Part shown: in pieces, positions 11,493 through 25,115 of the stretch
How positions within the stretch are numbered: the first letter of the stretch is position 1
Layout of the letters: every line of letters begins with the position of its first letter
NCBI GenBank assembly: GCA_016801845.1
Contig: CM028920.1
Coordinates: 3,322,501-3,386,500 of the forward strand
DNA length: 64,000 nucleotides
From: Polydactylus sextarius
Lineage: Eukaryota > Chordata > Actinopteri > Polynemidae
Direction of reading: 5' to 3'
The notes under the pieces: generated by a model
What the model was told of the DNA's origin: nothing
The model's database searches: none
Seen by the model: the letters and a program-made list of their open reading frames with translations, nothing else
Program-made: the position numbers and the translations under genes

Positions 11493-11662
11493 TAGCCGTG
11501 TTTCCACCAATAAGTTCCGGGTAATGTTTAGGAAGGAATGTCCTCTCAGTCGACGCTAGTGTCTGTGTCTCCACCGAGGGTAAGACCCCAACTGTGATGC
11601 AATGGAGGGATGGGACAACTTTACTGATCGTCTTCTCTGTGATCTCTTCACTACATACGGCA

Positions 11663-11666
<4 letters not shown>
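11493..11666 (-). mobile_element. Relic homologous to the core of the 498-bp hAT-like element
   Basis: The reverse complement of this segment aligns with 42435-42620. Shared landmarks are GTGGAGACACAGACACTAG, a CCTAAcATTACC block followed by GGAACTTA, and TGGAAACACGGCTA at the end. Substitutions and small indels separate the two. The hAT-type termini (CAGGGGC) are not visible here, so this is either an end-stripped hAT relative or a separate repeat that also lies within the hAT-like element. Its right side abuts a (GT)n array. Confidence 0.7.

Positions 11667-11696
<30 letters not shown>
11667..11696. repeat. (TG)n microsatellite
   Basis: Fifteen TG units, followed by a purine-rich GAGAG stretch. 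Confidence 0.93.
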
Positions 11697-11697
<1 letters not shown>

Positions 11698-13654
11698 AAG
11701 AGAGGGAGAGAGCGAGAAAGAAGAACCGTCCATTTGTTTTTAATGTGTTTAACGTGTCTGTTTGTATTTCATGTCGGAAAAAAAAAAAATAAATAAATGA
11801 ATTTGTAGCGGGCAGTGTTGATTCAGTGCTGGACGCCGCACATTGATCATTATATGTGAAACCCTGCTATCACTTTGTGACGGTTTCAACTGTGTCGCTT
11901 CGATCTCTTCTTCGAGTCTATATTTATTGATATGCTTCTGCTGCTGGGTTTTAAAAATGCCGCTTCTTTGTTGACTGAATTGAGTTACAACCAACCACTA
12001 CCAAGTCAACCTAAAGCCCCGCCCAAGAACTTGTATGAATTTAGGTTCCTTCAGTTCACCAGCAACATCCATATTCATTACAGTGATGTGATGTGTAAAG
12101 TATGTGTAGTAACCATATATTTATTTTATTTTTAAGCCTTTATAAACCCTCCCCACACAGTATTTATATTTTTATATATTTTTTAGCCTAGAATTTGCTG
12201 ATTTTAACACAAAAATAATTAAAATCTTAAAAAAATTAAAATACCTGTAGGATATAATGTACATATAATATACTAGGCACAAAAAACACAATGTATCAAA
12301 ACCGTGAAAGGTGAAGCAGGATATGATGAGGGATCACTGTATTCACTTTTTATATGGCAACTCAGTGACTGTGAGGGATTGTAGGTAGTTGCAGCAATAA
12401 TTTTGCTCCTGTAAATGCTTCTTGTGCACTATCAACAAGCTGCACCCCTTACTAGTGCGACAACCCATGTGCTCACCCTGAAACTTAGCAATTCATCTCC
12501 TGGACTGCCGAATCACCAGCCCTAAAAGGAGTGCTTTGCATCTGCCACCTCATTTACCCCTCCAACCTTTTCAACTTTTGACCGGCATTCAGTTCAAGAC
12601 ACCAGCACAGTCCTACGGGGCAGTGAAAAGAATCAGTCCTTTCTACCTCCATGGCAAATCACACTCCAGGAAGACTTGTAAGACTATGCAATTCCTCATC
12701 TCAAGAGTCTTCTCAGATACTTTGCCCTTTTACCTTCACAATACCTCAACAACTCAGGCAGCATTTTCAGTGCATACTGTAATGAACTAGCTAGTATAAA
12801 TTCTGGTAAAGTTACCAAAGCCTGCGTATTCTTTGCCTTTTCTGAACTTCTGAATCATTAACTACTATTTATTTTCCCCATCATGTCCTCATTCTAGTAC
12901 TAGAAACTGTGGCTTGTGAAACAAAGCTGTTCCCTTCAGCAGATCTAAATAAACTTGAACACACACTGAGATCACTCAGTTTGCAAATTTGTCATGTAAA
13001 TGGTTCAGTTGTTGCACACTACCACATGCATCAAAAGCTTTAATGTTTGCATCATCCCAGTCATGAGTATATATTCATGTACTTTCAGGCATTTGGTGAA
13101 TGAAAAGTAAGTTCTGGTCAACAGTGGAAAGGGGTCTAATTACTTATCTGAAGGAGAGGGAGGGAGGATAGTGCTGGTGTGTAAGACAGGAGTGATGAGA
13201 AGTCTGGCTCTTTTCAAAGATTTGGCTCTTTTTGCTCAGCTCCCCTCCCCACTCTGAACCTTCTATTTTAGAAATTATGAATGTTTTTTGTGTTGGTAAG
13301 CAATTTTTCATTCAGTGTTTTCATATAAGCTTTATTTTTTTATGTATTTTAGTTTAAAAAAAAATATGCTGATGCTGCTTCTCTTTCGTTTTTTTGCTCA
13401 TTTCACTTAATTTACTTCAGTCCTCGTATTCAAATCAGTCTCCCCCGTCTCTCTGTCCCTCTGTGTATACCTGCCCTGCACTAGCACACTTGCTGTCTTT
13501 GCTGTTTGCCCCCTTCCTTTTATCACATAATGGTATGATCCTAGTCTGTCCTCACATGTGTTTGACCCATCACCATAAAGTCCTGCCCCTGCCTGCATGG
13601 ATTTTCAGTAGAGCTGAGCAGAGAAAACCGTTGACTGAAGTTTTGGCTCTCCCT
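11697..13654. other. Unassigned sequence
   Basis: No recognised gene. 12420-12830 is less AT-rich than its surroundings and holds an 84-codon frame with no domain I know; it may be an old retroelement. A-rich and T-rich runs lie at about 11779-11791 and 13338-13366. Confidence 0.4.
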
Positions 13655-13912
13655 GACGGGAATCGGCTCGTGGGTTTTGGTAGTGACAACAGCTGGCCAA
13701 GGTGTCACTCTCTCCAACAATATTTTTCAGCTCCCCCAGAGGGATCTCGAGGTGTCCCAGGTCACAGTGACCTGTGAACACAACTGAGAGTTGCTTACTT
13801 CAATCCTGAACTCTTCAAACTCTGCTGCAAACTGGCTCAGTGCCCACTGAAGGTCACGATCTGATTGAGCCAACAAATTCACATAATTTGCAAATAACAA
13901 AGACTTATTTGG
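13655..13912 (-). pseudogene. Rearranged LINE (non-LTR retrotransposon) RT fragment, family X
   Basis: Minus strand. From about 13906 to 13795 the frame reads LLFANYVNLLAQSDRDLQWA followed by LSQFAAEFE. This matches the region around the catalytic FADD box of a fish LINE RT, here mutated to FANY. It is followed (about 13770-13660) by HLEIPLGELKNIVGESDTLA, which resembles the extreme C-terminus of the same LINE ORF. The part between is missing, so an internal deletion has joined mid-RT to C-terminus. Non-functional. Related scraps lie at 28824, 34831 and 58070; the clade is not resolved. Confidence 0.7.
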
Positions 13913-14171
13913 GGGCCCCAGAGTGTGGACCTACCCCCTGGCCACTTCTTCAAATCCTGTCACTAACCTGTGCTCACCAACCCTATTAAACAACCACTCA
14001 CCACTATATGACCATATTGACACCTTCCTTTTTTCAACTTTTTCAGGAAACATAAAAAACTTTAACAAAAATTGAATCATAAATTAACATATGACATTTA
14101 TGGAAAATTTCACTCAAAAGGGATGTAACAAAGGATGTCTATTGGCATAGTAATAACGCTGTGTGTAAAAT
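13913..14171. other. Unassigned sequence
   Basis: No recognised feature. Confidence 0.4.
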
Positions 14172-14216
14172 ATGTAATAAATGTAATAAATGTAATAAAT
14201 GTAATAAATGTAATAA
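14172..14216. repeat. 9-bp minisatellite (ATGTAATAA)5
   Basis: Five perfect tandem copies of ATGTAATAA, followed by AGAAATAAATG. Confidence 0.97.
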
Positions 14217-14317
14217 AGAAATAAATGACTTTGAACATGTCTTTGTGACTTAGGCAATATTTGTGTCAGCAATAGAACACTGACAAACTAACTAAACATA
14301 ATCTCCCTCCAGCTCTT

Positions 14318-14369
14318 TTTTTTTTTTTTTTTTTTTTTTTAGGTATGTACATACACTATACATACCTAA
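14318..14369. repeat. Poly(T) tract and adjoining hairpin
   Basis: About 23 T residues end at about 14340. An inverted repeat TTAGGTATGT (14339-14348) / ACATACCTAA (14360-14369) with an 11-nt loop follows directly. The poly(T) could be the reverse-strand tail of a retroposon, but no body is recognised. Confidence 0.8.
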
Positions 14370-14579
14370 AACTAACCCTAAGGTACAGTGTAAATACATA
14401 CATGTAAAAGTTACACTTTGTTACACTATACTTTATTATGTAGATACACTGTAACAAAATCATAACTTATCACTTACCAATTTGGGACAAGCTTAGAAAT
14501 ATGGAACTCTTGGAAAGCTATTAAAATTACAAAAAGTCACTTATTATTTGGACTTAAGCATAATAAATTAGCTTAAGTC

Positions 14580-14607
14580 ACACCCTTGACACAGGGGTCA
14601 AGGGTGT
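14580..14607. repeat. Perfect 11-bp hairpin
   Basis: ACACCCTTGAC at 14580-14590 is complemented exactly by GTCAAGGGTGT at 14597-14607, with a 6-nt loop. No T tract follows. The function is unknown; it may be part of a palindromic MITE. Confidence 0.85.
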
Positions 14608-17600
14608 ATCTTAGGGGTAGAATCAAATGATTACAGGTTAGGGTGTAGGTGGTTTTTCCACAGGTGACCAGAATCATGAGAAGATGATTTTGGCAAAAAA
14701 GTCAGTCTTGCCAAAAAATGACTTCAGTGATTATTTTAGGAAGGTGACAATATTTAAATCACTTGATAGTGACTGAACAATCTTTGCTGTTAATTCCATC
14801 TACCATGATCTTGTTTAGCAAATGGACCAAGTGCTCTACATATCAATGCTTTTATGTATATGGTTTTAATGATGCAGACAATTGGATGCAATATACATAT
14901 TATGTAATAATATGTAATATTACCACAACATTATCCAGGATCCTATTCCTGGGGTTATTCTGCTTTAGAGGTTATTCTGCTTTTTGACTCCGTCCTTCTT
15001 AAAAGATGATTTCTTTTGCCTTTTCTTGTGCTTCAGTTGGATTTCTGTCCATCACACCTCCTCATCCACCACTTTTCAGAGAACTATTGCATAAAGCTTC
15101 GCCCTTTTTTATTTGGTCATTTCATTTGTTGTGCTCAGCCAATTTCAAAGGTTTCCCCTCCTGTATATTAAAAAATGAGAGCAAAACAGATTATATTTTC
15201 TTTGCCAATCCAAGTCCAAACATGCCCCTGGTGTTGTGGTATTTGTCTAGGAGATCCTTAAACAAATATGGTGGCTATGGGAGTCAAAGCAGGAAGGCCT
15301 CCAACCGACAAAAAGACTGAAAAAATTTACATACAAAACAAGACAAAAAACACAGCCACAGTGAGATCGCTGGTCCAACCTGAAATACCTCACCTAGGGA
15401 AAATGTGGTACAGACAGACAAGCCCTTTTTTAGACAAAAAAGGGCTGCATGTCACATACTACACTTCAACATCAAGCTAAAGCCCCACAGTGCATTTGTT
15501 ATGTGTGTGATATATTATATGCCCACACACACATACGCACAAACACACACTTCCCACATCCTGTTCTGATTTTTTTCTGAAATGACTTATATTTTCATAT
15601 TATTTGAATTGTGTTTATGAAGCCATCATTTACTCTACTTTTCTTGACATCATATTGATATGTAAGCAGCTGTTAAAGAGATGTAAACACAATACAGTAC
15701 AAAATCTGAGTGGGAAGAATTAAAAGAGAAATTTGTTTTTTTCAAAATTACCTTAAAATTTAAAGGAAATAATGTCTCTAATTAGGGTTTGGTATGCAAA
15801 AAAGCATCTTCATCTGCCAAGCTGAATTTTTCATTTTTGTACCTGACTCTATTAAGCCATCTTGCTTAATGAATGGTTAAATTGAGGGTGTATAATAATT
15901 CTGATTAATATTCTGCAAATTTACAGTTCACTAGATCTAGTTTAGCAACAGCAGGCTGACTGGTTTTTGCTTTTAGTGAAATATGTTGACAATAATTGAA
16001 GGGATTCATCATGAAATTTGGTTTATGTTCATAATACAGAGAGGATGCATTTACTTTGGTGACTTTCTGACTTTTCCGATCCACAAATTACATCAGATGA
16101 AATTTTTTGACCCATGCCTTGAAATACTTCTACATCCTCTACATGGTTTGGCCTGAAATTTGGTGTAGACATTCATGATTCATTGATAATGGTTTAGTCT
16201 CACTGTTCTCACTCATGGACTTGAAGACTTACATAACTTTCCTGCTAAACATGCAAGGATCAATCCCTGCCTTATCTGTGGACTGCCAAAGGAAACTGGC
16301 CACAGTTCATTCAATTTTCATTCAGTTTTGCTTGAATAAATGTTGAGAAATCTCAGTCTTTAATTCTGATCAAAGAAAGCTTTCTTAACCTGGTGATGGA
16401 GCTAGAGGAAAAGTAAGGGACCACCAAAGCCAGAGCGATTCATCCCTCAGGAACCGCAAATGACTGAACAACATCATTTTTATTTAATGTATTTTATTTA
16501 TAGCTGTTAAGATATTAATGTACACATTGGAACTAAATGGACCATTCCTTGTGGTATCCAGTGACACCATGGTAGTTCTATACTATGGCAGCGTTTGTAA
16601 AAGTTTTCCATTTTTTCATGTCATAATAATTCAGAATAATCCATGTTCTCATGTTTTCTCACACCTCTCTCTCTCTCTTCAATAAAATATTAATCGTTAC
16701 CAGCAGCTGCACCAGTGGCCTGCACTGATCCTGGACTGTTGGCCCTGTGGATGTGCAAGCAGCCCACACTGTGTAATGACTGCCTCGACAGGTGCCCCCC
16801 ACGCAGAAGAAGCCTCACCTCCACCTCTCACGTCAGACCCCTCACCAAGACTCTATTTCCTGCCCTGATCTCACAATCTGCGATCGATAACTGACAAAAT
16901 GTCAAACACATTTGTATCTGCATCCTCCCCTCGACAGGAACTCTATCTGCTGGTTGGACCGGTGTCAAGGCTGCCAGAGCTGTAATCTGTTATACCACAC
17001 TCCTGATAGAAATACTGCAGACAGATTTATGTTTTGGCTGAGCAAGAATCGATCATCTTGTTTCACATATTGTCTTCAGAGCAATCTTTTATAATCAAAT
17101 TTTTCTCACTTTGATTGCCAAGTGCAAATCACACAGGCAACAATGCCTCAAATATCAATACACTCATCAGCAAAAAAGGCAAAACAGACAGTAGTTGATC
17201 AAATAGTACACATTTAAATGATTTTGAGTCTAGCATTTAGTATCTAAAAACAGAGAGAAATAAACTATTGTGTCACTTTGCTACTAAACTGTTGTAAATG
17301 GGAAGAAGTCAATACATCACATATAAACACTAAAAATTAATGTCCCACACTGCTAAAAAGCAATTTATTTATATTATCTGAACAGGGCAGAGGAAATATT
17401 CTAAAACAGGTTAGACCAAAGTTTCACTTCCAATTTCACTCCAATAAAACAAGTTTTCAAACAAACTGAGGGGCTGAATTTCATAACCAAGGTCAATTAC
17501 TGTGTAATGTCAGGAGGAGGAGCAACAGGATGGAGATGGAGGAGCAGGTGCAGAAAAACAACACCAAGTTTGGAAAAGCCTCAACACCATCTAAGGCCAT

Positions 17601-17839
17601 AAATGACCAGACTACCTGACTGAGGGAGATCATCTGAATCTGTTCTTCAATGAATTTGATCTGGCATCTGCTCCTCTCGCAGCCCAGCCACCTGCAGCCC
17701 CATCATCTGCACCTATGACACTTTAACCCACCCCCACCTCCCCCCCAACAGCCTGGAGCTCACAGACACCTCTTTGTATGTCACATATCCGGTCACACAT
17801 TGCCTTACACCCACTCACCCACCACAACTTCACACTTGT
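14608..17839. other. Unassigned sequence
   Basis: Mostly AT-rich and unique. 16700-17000 is relatively GC-rich and may be an old repeat, but I do not recognise it. A short CT run lies at about 16666-16677. Confidence 0.4.
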
Positions 17840-18260
17840 GGACCCCAGTAGAAGGTCAGGGCTGACGTCCTTCTCATACAGACCCGGAGAAGGATTGATC
17901 ACTGAGAATTATGTTCTTTGATTTCTCCATTGCTTTCAACGCAATCCAGTCTGCACTTCTGAGGGACAAGCTGGAGCACGCAGGAGTGAACCGCCCACTT
18001 TACATTGTGGATTGTGGACTAACCTCACTGACTGTGAACAGTATGGGAAGACACAGGATTGTGTGTTGGACATGATTGTCTGCAGTACAATGGCCCTGCA
18101 CGGAACGATTCTGTCTCCAATCCTGTTCACCCCCTTTTAAACAGGTCACTCACCTGCCACCTACAGAAGTTCTCTGAAGCCCCAGTCACTGGCCTCATCA
18201 CAGATGGGAACGGCAGGGAGTGCAGAGGACTGATGCTGGACTTCCAGTCCCTCCCACTCA
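17840..18260 (+). pseudogene. LINE reverse transcriptase relic
   Basis: Plus strand. The frame at about 17,905-18,000 reads IMFFDFSIAFNAIQSALLRD followed by KLEHAGVN. This matches the conserved fish LINE RT block around the first catalytic Asp (FDFSSAFNTIQ type). Downstream, frameshifted pieces follow in the expected order: TERFCLQSC-like sequence and HLQKFSEAPVTGLITDGNGR (18,150-18,215). Stops and frameshifts break the ORF. The type resembles Rex1/Babar or CR1-group LINEs, but I cannot fix the clade. Confidence 0.75.
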
Positions 18261-18360
18261 CCCTCCGACTCAATAGTCTGTAGAGCTCCTTCACAGTTGC
18301 ACCACAAATGAAGTATAGAATGTAGGAATTTATATTCACTAAATCCTCAGATGAGTTTGT

Positions 18361-18378
18361 AAAAAAAAAAAAAAAAAA
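18361..18378. repeat. Poly(A) tract
   Basis: Eighteen A residues about 100 bp after the LINE RT relic. Too far and too mid-ORF to be its own tail. Confidence 0.85.
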
Positions 18379-20589
18379 CCCATCTAATTTATTGTGTATT
18401 TTGCCAATGTAGAGGACATAGACAAGACTGAAATACTGTTTCATTTAAGCTCGCAGTTTAAGCACATAACCGAAAGAATAGAAAAAAGCATAAGCAAGGA
18501 ATGAATTAAATGAATGAAGGAATGAATTAAAAAACTCATATGAAAATACATATTTTTTCATATTCATTATATTTTGTGTCGTTCCACAGCTGTTCCACTG
18601 ATGGTCAGCAGGGAGGTGTTTTGCCCTATCACTTAAAATTGCTTTTGTTTTTCTTGGATTAAGTGAGAGTTTTTCAGTTGGTTCACTTTACTTTTAAATA
18701 AAACTGTTATGTAATATTTAGTCATTATGGTTTTTGAAATTCTTGGTTTCAGTGTTAGGGATCCTGGATTGTAGATAGTCTTTAATAACCATTTTTGGGT
18801 TCAGATGCCAACAGTTTCTAATTTATTTTATCCTTCACATTTTAGCTATAGCCCTGAAGTGTTTCTACCCTTCTGGTGTTAAAGTAAACAGTTATACTTT
18901 TTCCTCTCAACTTCACAGCAACAGTCGATGTTTTTTTGTGTTTTACCAGATTCTATCTCACTCCTCCTATTAAGTTCCTCCCGCATTTTGAACGCCATCC
19001 TCGTGTCTGGGCTGTCTCTAATGTACATTGCTCCGTCAAATAAGAGGCACAAAATCAATCCTGTGCTTTCTATTTGTGCGCTGCAGAACCACCCCACTTT
19101 CGATCAATACACATTCAGGCTGGATGACAAAGGTAAGAGGTGTGTGTGTTATCCACTGAAGTGAGCTTCCTTTTCCACAAATAAAAGTGTTTGTGTGTGT
19201 TCCTGTATGTGTCCACAAGCACTTCAGCAATGCTTGGGCTTGTTCAACAAAAAAGCTTCACTGCTACAACTGTGAAATAAAATAGATTGGTAACAAGGAT
19301 GCAGCACACTGTTAATTCCCCAAAATATACAACCTTCCTGTTTTGTGTTTAAGTAGAAACCAGTGTTCCCAGTAGGAAAAGGACTACAGAATCACAGTTA
19401 ATTACAAATCAATTGATTTTTAATTTCATTTAGCTTACATAAGGTTTTTACATGGTAAAATTACATACAAGGTCAACGCAAACATGCAAATACATGCTAA
19501 TTCACACAAAATTACTTTGTACAAGTTAAAAAAAACATTCTTAAACACACCAGCCACATTTTTACTAGCAATTTGACACAAAAATGTCCTTCGCATTCAG
19601 CATGATCACAATCTATTTATTAAATTATGTTCAAATGTTCTGGCCATCATATATAATGAGTCTGATTTGAATCTTATTTTACATTAGACACATTTATACC
19701 TGGATGTTTTTAATTACGTATGTAGTTTAATTAACATCAACAACAAGTCACACTGTCAGACATGTGCCTTTGTTAACACACACATTGTCGTTAATTTTGA
19801 ATAAATCAGTAACACAGCATTCAATTATCTCAAATACTACAGCACCAAACATAGAGTAATCCACAACACTGTTGTGTCAACAGTGCTATCATAAGTTCAC
19901 ATCTACCTATACCCTAAAGGTCTTTTATTGGATTTATATGAGTGTAGTGTTTAGGTTACCAGCTACAGAAGTTCACTAAGAAACCCTGCAGAGATTCTGG
20001 CTGTAAATAATATGTAAAGACATGTGAATGTCACTTATTGCAACGCACTGAAAGCAACATGTTTTGTCTGACAAATGGATGATCTGATATATATCTGATA
20101 CATATTGTTACTTCTTACCTTCTTTATTATTTAGCTGTAGTTACCATTGTGCTGCATGAGTGGCAGCCAGTTTGATGGCAACATCTCATTTTCTTCCTTC
20201 TCCAGTGATCAGCTGATGGCGCTGTGCTGCTCAAAGATGCGACCCAACAGGAGACCCCAGATCCTGGAGGTGGTGCTGGAAGAGACAGGGATGCAGAGTA
20301 GGAGTAAAGAGTTGTGAAGAGAAAAGACAGTACAAACCATCAACATTGCCTGTAACTATGGAGAATATACAAACTCTCCCCATAACATAAAGAACTCTCG
20401 GTGCTGACCAGCCTACAAAGGGAGTAGCTACCAGGAGAGCAGCATCATGTGTCTCTGAGACCTGTCAGTGGACAGGGAAGCTAAAAAGACTGACATGAGG
20501 AAGGACGTGAAGATTGTGATGTTTATTGAGGTGAGATGAAATAACCCGGGACATATTAGTGTTACAGAGCAGCTGCTCACAGGATATTA
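18379..20589. other. Unassigned sequence with two exon-like spots
   Basis: No gene recognised. 18950-19132 is an open 183-nt stretch between a pyrimidine-rich TTTTACCAG and GGTAAGAG (discussed in findings). 20210-20300 follows TTCTTCCTTCTCCAG and is also exon-like, but its frames close soon after. Confidence 0.4.
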
Positions 20590-20745
20590 AGCTGTTTGCC
20601 ACACTCCATCCAGAGGAGTACTCGTATGTCAACATATTTCGCATTCTGATTAAAATTTTTTATTTTCTGTTAATCTATTTTCATGACTTTTTATGCTGTC
20701 AAACGATAAATTTCCCTTTGAGGGACAAATAAAAATATTATATTT
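20590..20745 (+). mobile_element. LINE 3' end
   Basis: Reads AAGCTGTTTGCCACACTCC near 20,592 and then AAATTTCCCTTTGAGGGACA, close to the stop-to-tail end of fish LINEs that finish in a simple repeat. Same strand as, and about 2.3 kb downstream of, the RT relic at 17840, so both may belong to one interrupted element. Confidence 0.55.
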
Positions 20746-20816
20746 CTATTCTATTCTATTCTATTCTATTCTATTCTATTCTATTCTATTCTATTCTATT
20801 CTATTCTATTCTATTC
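20746..20816. repeat. (CTATT)n pentanucleotide array
   Basis: About 14 perfect units. The position directly after a LINE-like 3' end suggests it expanded from the element's short 3' tandem tail. Confidence 0.95.
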
Positions 20817-21967
20817 ATTATCTGAGCTGAGTACCAGAAGACTTTTATCTTGATTTTCATTCAACCATGCATCACAAACCATTTTCAGTGTTTGAAGTAG
20901 ATTTTATCTTTAGCCAGGGGAAACTGTGGTACATGCATAACGAACTGTTCATGCACACTGCAATTCAGTTAAGTCCAAAACCCTGGGGCAATTTTTATTA
21001 TTGTTTCCTGAAAAAAAGCATGTTCAAAGATGCTTGGTGCCATGGAAACAGAGATATTCAGAGATATTTTGCTTTCCTCATTCTGATCTTGGATTTGGTC
21101 CATATCTCAGATTCCATTCCATTAAAGTATCTCCTCAATAACTGCAAACTTCAGTCGGTTCAAGGGCAGAGCTAATTCAATTGACTTCACTAATCAAATA
21201 CATCTACAGGTCAAAACACAGGGAAACAGTTGCATACTCGCTTTATTAGTCTTATCATGGCTTTTATCAAGTTTATTTAGAGTCTGGCTTAGAATCTGAA
21301 GTGACCTTCATTTAGTGTGGTTCGACACATGAATTTAAACTATATCACTTTAGGCAGTTATCCCCAACCTGAGTTAAATCGGATTAATCTGTGGAATCAC
21401 AACATAGAATGAAGTGATAACGAACATATTTATATAAAAACACATTAACCTCTTTTTCTCAAATCCCTAAAACTTTACAAAACAATTTCACCAAAATGTG
21501 ATATTTGGTTGAATCTCTCTCTCTCTCTCGTCAAACTCTTTTGCTACGAAAAAATGCCACTATGATAGGAATCACTCGGTACTCTTTGAAGTCAAACAGC
21601 TAAATTTAATTCAGTTGGTGCCACTTACATGTGAGGTTGTCACAATTTGCCTTTGTTTTGTTTGTTTTCAGGTTGGGGTTCTTATTTTGCTTTCTGGATT
21701 TTTGGTTTAGTTAATCTTTGTTTTATGTCTTGTCTCTATGTCTTCTGGTTTACTGCCTTTGTGATTGAATTCTTGGTAGTGGCAGACACTTCAACTGTTC
21801 ATGTTCATGTCTCGGGGGGTTCAGGTGGACCACTGTGACTTTCCAGCCATACAATCTACCTGAGCCTTTATATTGTAAACAGTTTTGGGGGGCCGACATA
21901 TCTTTAAAAGATACCTGTTGGTTAGTCCAACATTTTAAAATCTGTATTCTGGTCTTTACTCCTAGAA
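20817..21967. other. Unassigned sequence
   Basis: The 102-codon frame at 20867-21175 has no recognised domain. 21640-21810 is T/G-rich and vaguely LTR-like, but I could not support it. Confidence 0.4.
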
Positions 21968-22275
21968 AATCCATCCATCCATTAGCCACACCACTCATCC
22001 TGTTGAGGGTTGTGGGAAGAGCTGGCACCAACGCCAGCTGATTGGGGATGTACACCTGAGGTGAGGGGTAGGGGTACATCCTGAACAGGTTAGCAGTCTA
22101 TCACTGAGTTTGCATATAGACAAACAACAATTCATCTTTGCATCCATACCTAAGGGCAGTTTTGCTTGTTGGCCTAGACTGCATGTATTTGGACTGTGGG
22201 AGAAAACCAGGCTACATAGACTAAGCCCATGAAGAACGGTACCAGCACAGGTTTGAACTTGCTGAGAGGACAGAT
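21968..22275 (-). mobile_element. Degenerate tRNA-SINE with (ATGG)n tail, minus orientation
   Basis: On the plus strand it begins with the complement of the tail (ATCCATCCATCCATTAG). It then runs through blocks seen in the other copies (a CAGTCTATCAC-like block, CATATAGACAAACAACAATTC, GTATTTGGACTGTGGGAG) to CAGGTTTGAACTTGC, whose complement GTTCAAACCTG is a B-box relic. It has diverged further than the copies at 4114 and 39846 and may be a different subfamily. Confidence 0.75.
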
Positions 22276-22524
22276 AAACATAAGTGGCTAAATTGGTTGG
22301 TTTGAATGGTTGGTTCACATTACCTCAATAAATACAAAACTAGTGTTCAGGAAGTTTAGACAGGTATGGAGTCAAATTCCCAGGAATCATTGTTTTAGTC
22401 TGCCCTTGTAGACAGGTCATAGATTCCTTAAGATGTGGAACACTGTCCATATTATGTAAACAGTGGTTTCTATTAAAAATGAATTAAAGTTTAGATAGCA
22501 TCCTCCATCAAACCATGACTGATC

Positions 22525-22920
22525 GGTATTAAGGGACCCAAAGTATACAGCAAAAAACTTTCTCCACATCATTACACATCTACCAGTGAACACTGTAACC
22601 TCAGATATCTGCATTTGACTGACAGGACTTGAACCTGACATGGTCTTCAGGATTTGACGTGTTGTGCATTCGGAGATGCTTCTCTTCTGACCGTAATTGT
22701 GGAGTAGTTATCTAACATATCTTACCCTTTCTATCAGCTCTGACCAGTCAGGCCATTCTGCTGTAACCTCTTGCATCATGAAAGTGTTTTACCTCCGCTT
22801 TTTTTTTCACCACAATCAAAGTTACCACAATCACATTTTCTTACTTCAGTCAGATATTTGATATAAATATTAACTGACGTATCTGATTTGTGTCTGCATG
22901 ACTTTATGCATATACTGCCA
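22525..22920 (-). pseudogene. Tc1-like transposase N-terminal half, relic
   Basis: Minus-strand relic of a common fish Tc1/mariner element. In plus-strand terms I recognise, in order: GGGACCCAAAGTATACAGC and a CACATCATTACAC block (middle of the transposase); GACGTGTTGTGCATTCGGAG and CTTTCTATCAGCTCTGACCA (N-terminal DNA-binding region); and TGTCTGCATGACTTTATGCA near the 5' end of the element. Many substitutions and indels, no usable ORF, and the C-terminal catalytic region is absent. Related scraps are at 41157 and 51270. Confidence 0.72.
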
Positions 22921-23194
22921 CTAGTATGATTACTACTATGATTACAAAAATAAGCTAATATGCAACAGTGTTTGGTGAATATATATTTACTTAATGTAAT
23001 ATACTACTACAACAGATATATTAAATATATTAAAATAAAGACTAGACTACTGAACTGAGCACAACTTGTCTGTCATAAGCTTGATTCAAATACTGGAGGT
23101 CCTGGTCTGCACAGTGATGCTCAAACATCCACATTTTGAGTAGGACTTAACTCTATACTCTCTGGCATGTTAATAAAGAAATAGAGTTGATTTT

Positions 23195-23300
23195 CAATTC
23201 AATTTATTTTTATTTTTATAATGCCCCATCACAAAATACATTTATCAGGAAGCTCTCATGAAAAACACCTAACAGACAAAAATCAATAGACAGCTCGGCA
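23195..23300 (+). mobile_element. Fragment of a common fish interspersed repeat
   Basis: Opens TTCAATTCAATTTATTTTTA and continues with GCCCCATCACAAAATACATT. This resembles the start of a teleost repeat also seen, from a different part, at 56755. Highly diverged. Confidence 0.45.

Positions 23301-25078
<1,778 letters not shown>

Positions 25079-25113
<35 letters not shown>
25079..25113. repeat. (AT)n microsatellite
   Basis: About 17 AT units. Confidence 0.95.

Positions 25114-25115
<2 letters not shown>

Noticed and set aside
21640..21810. Possible LTR (T/G-rich text similar to some fish LTR flanks)
   Set aside because: No paired repeat, primer-binding site or polypurine tract was found.
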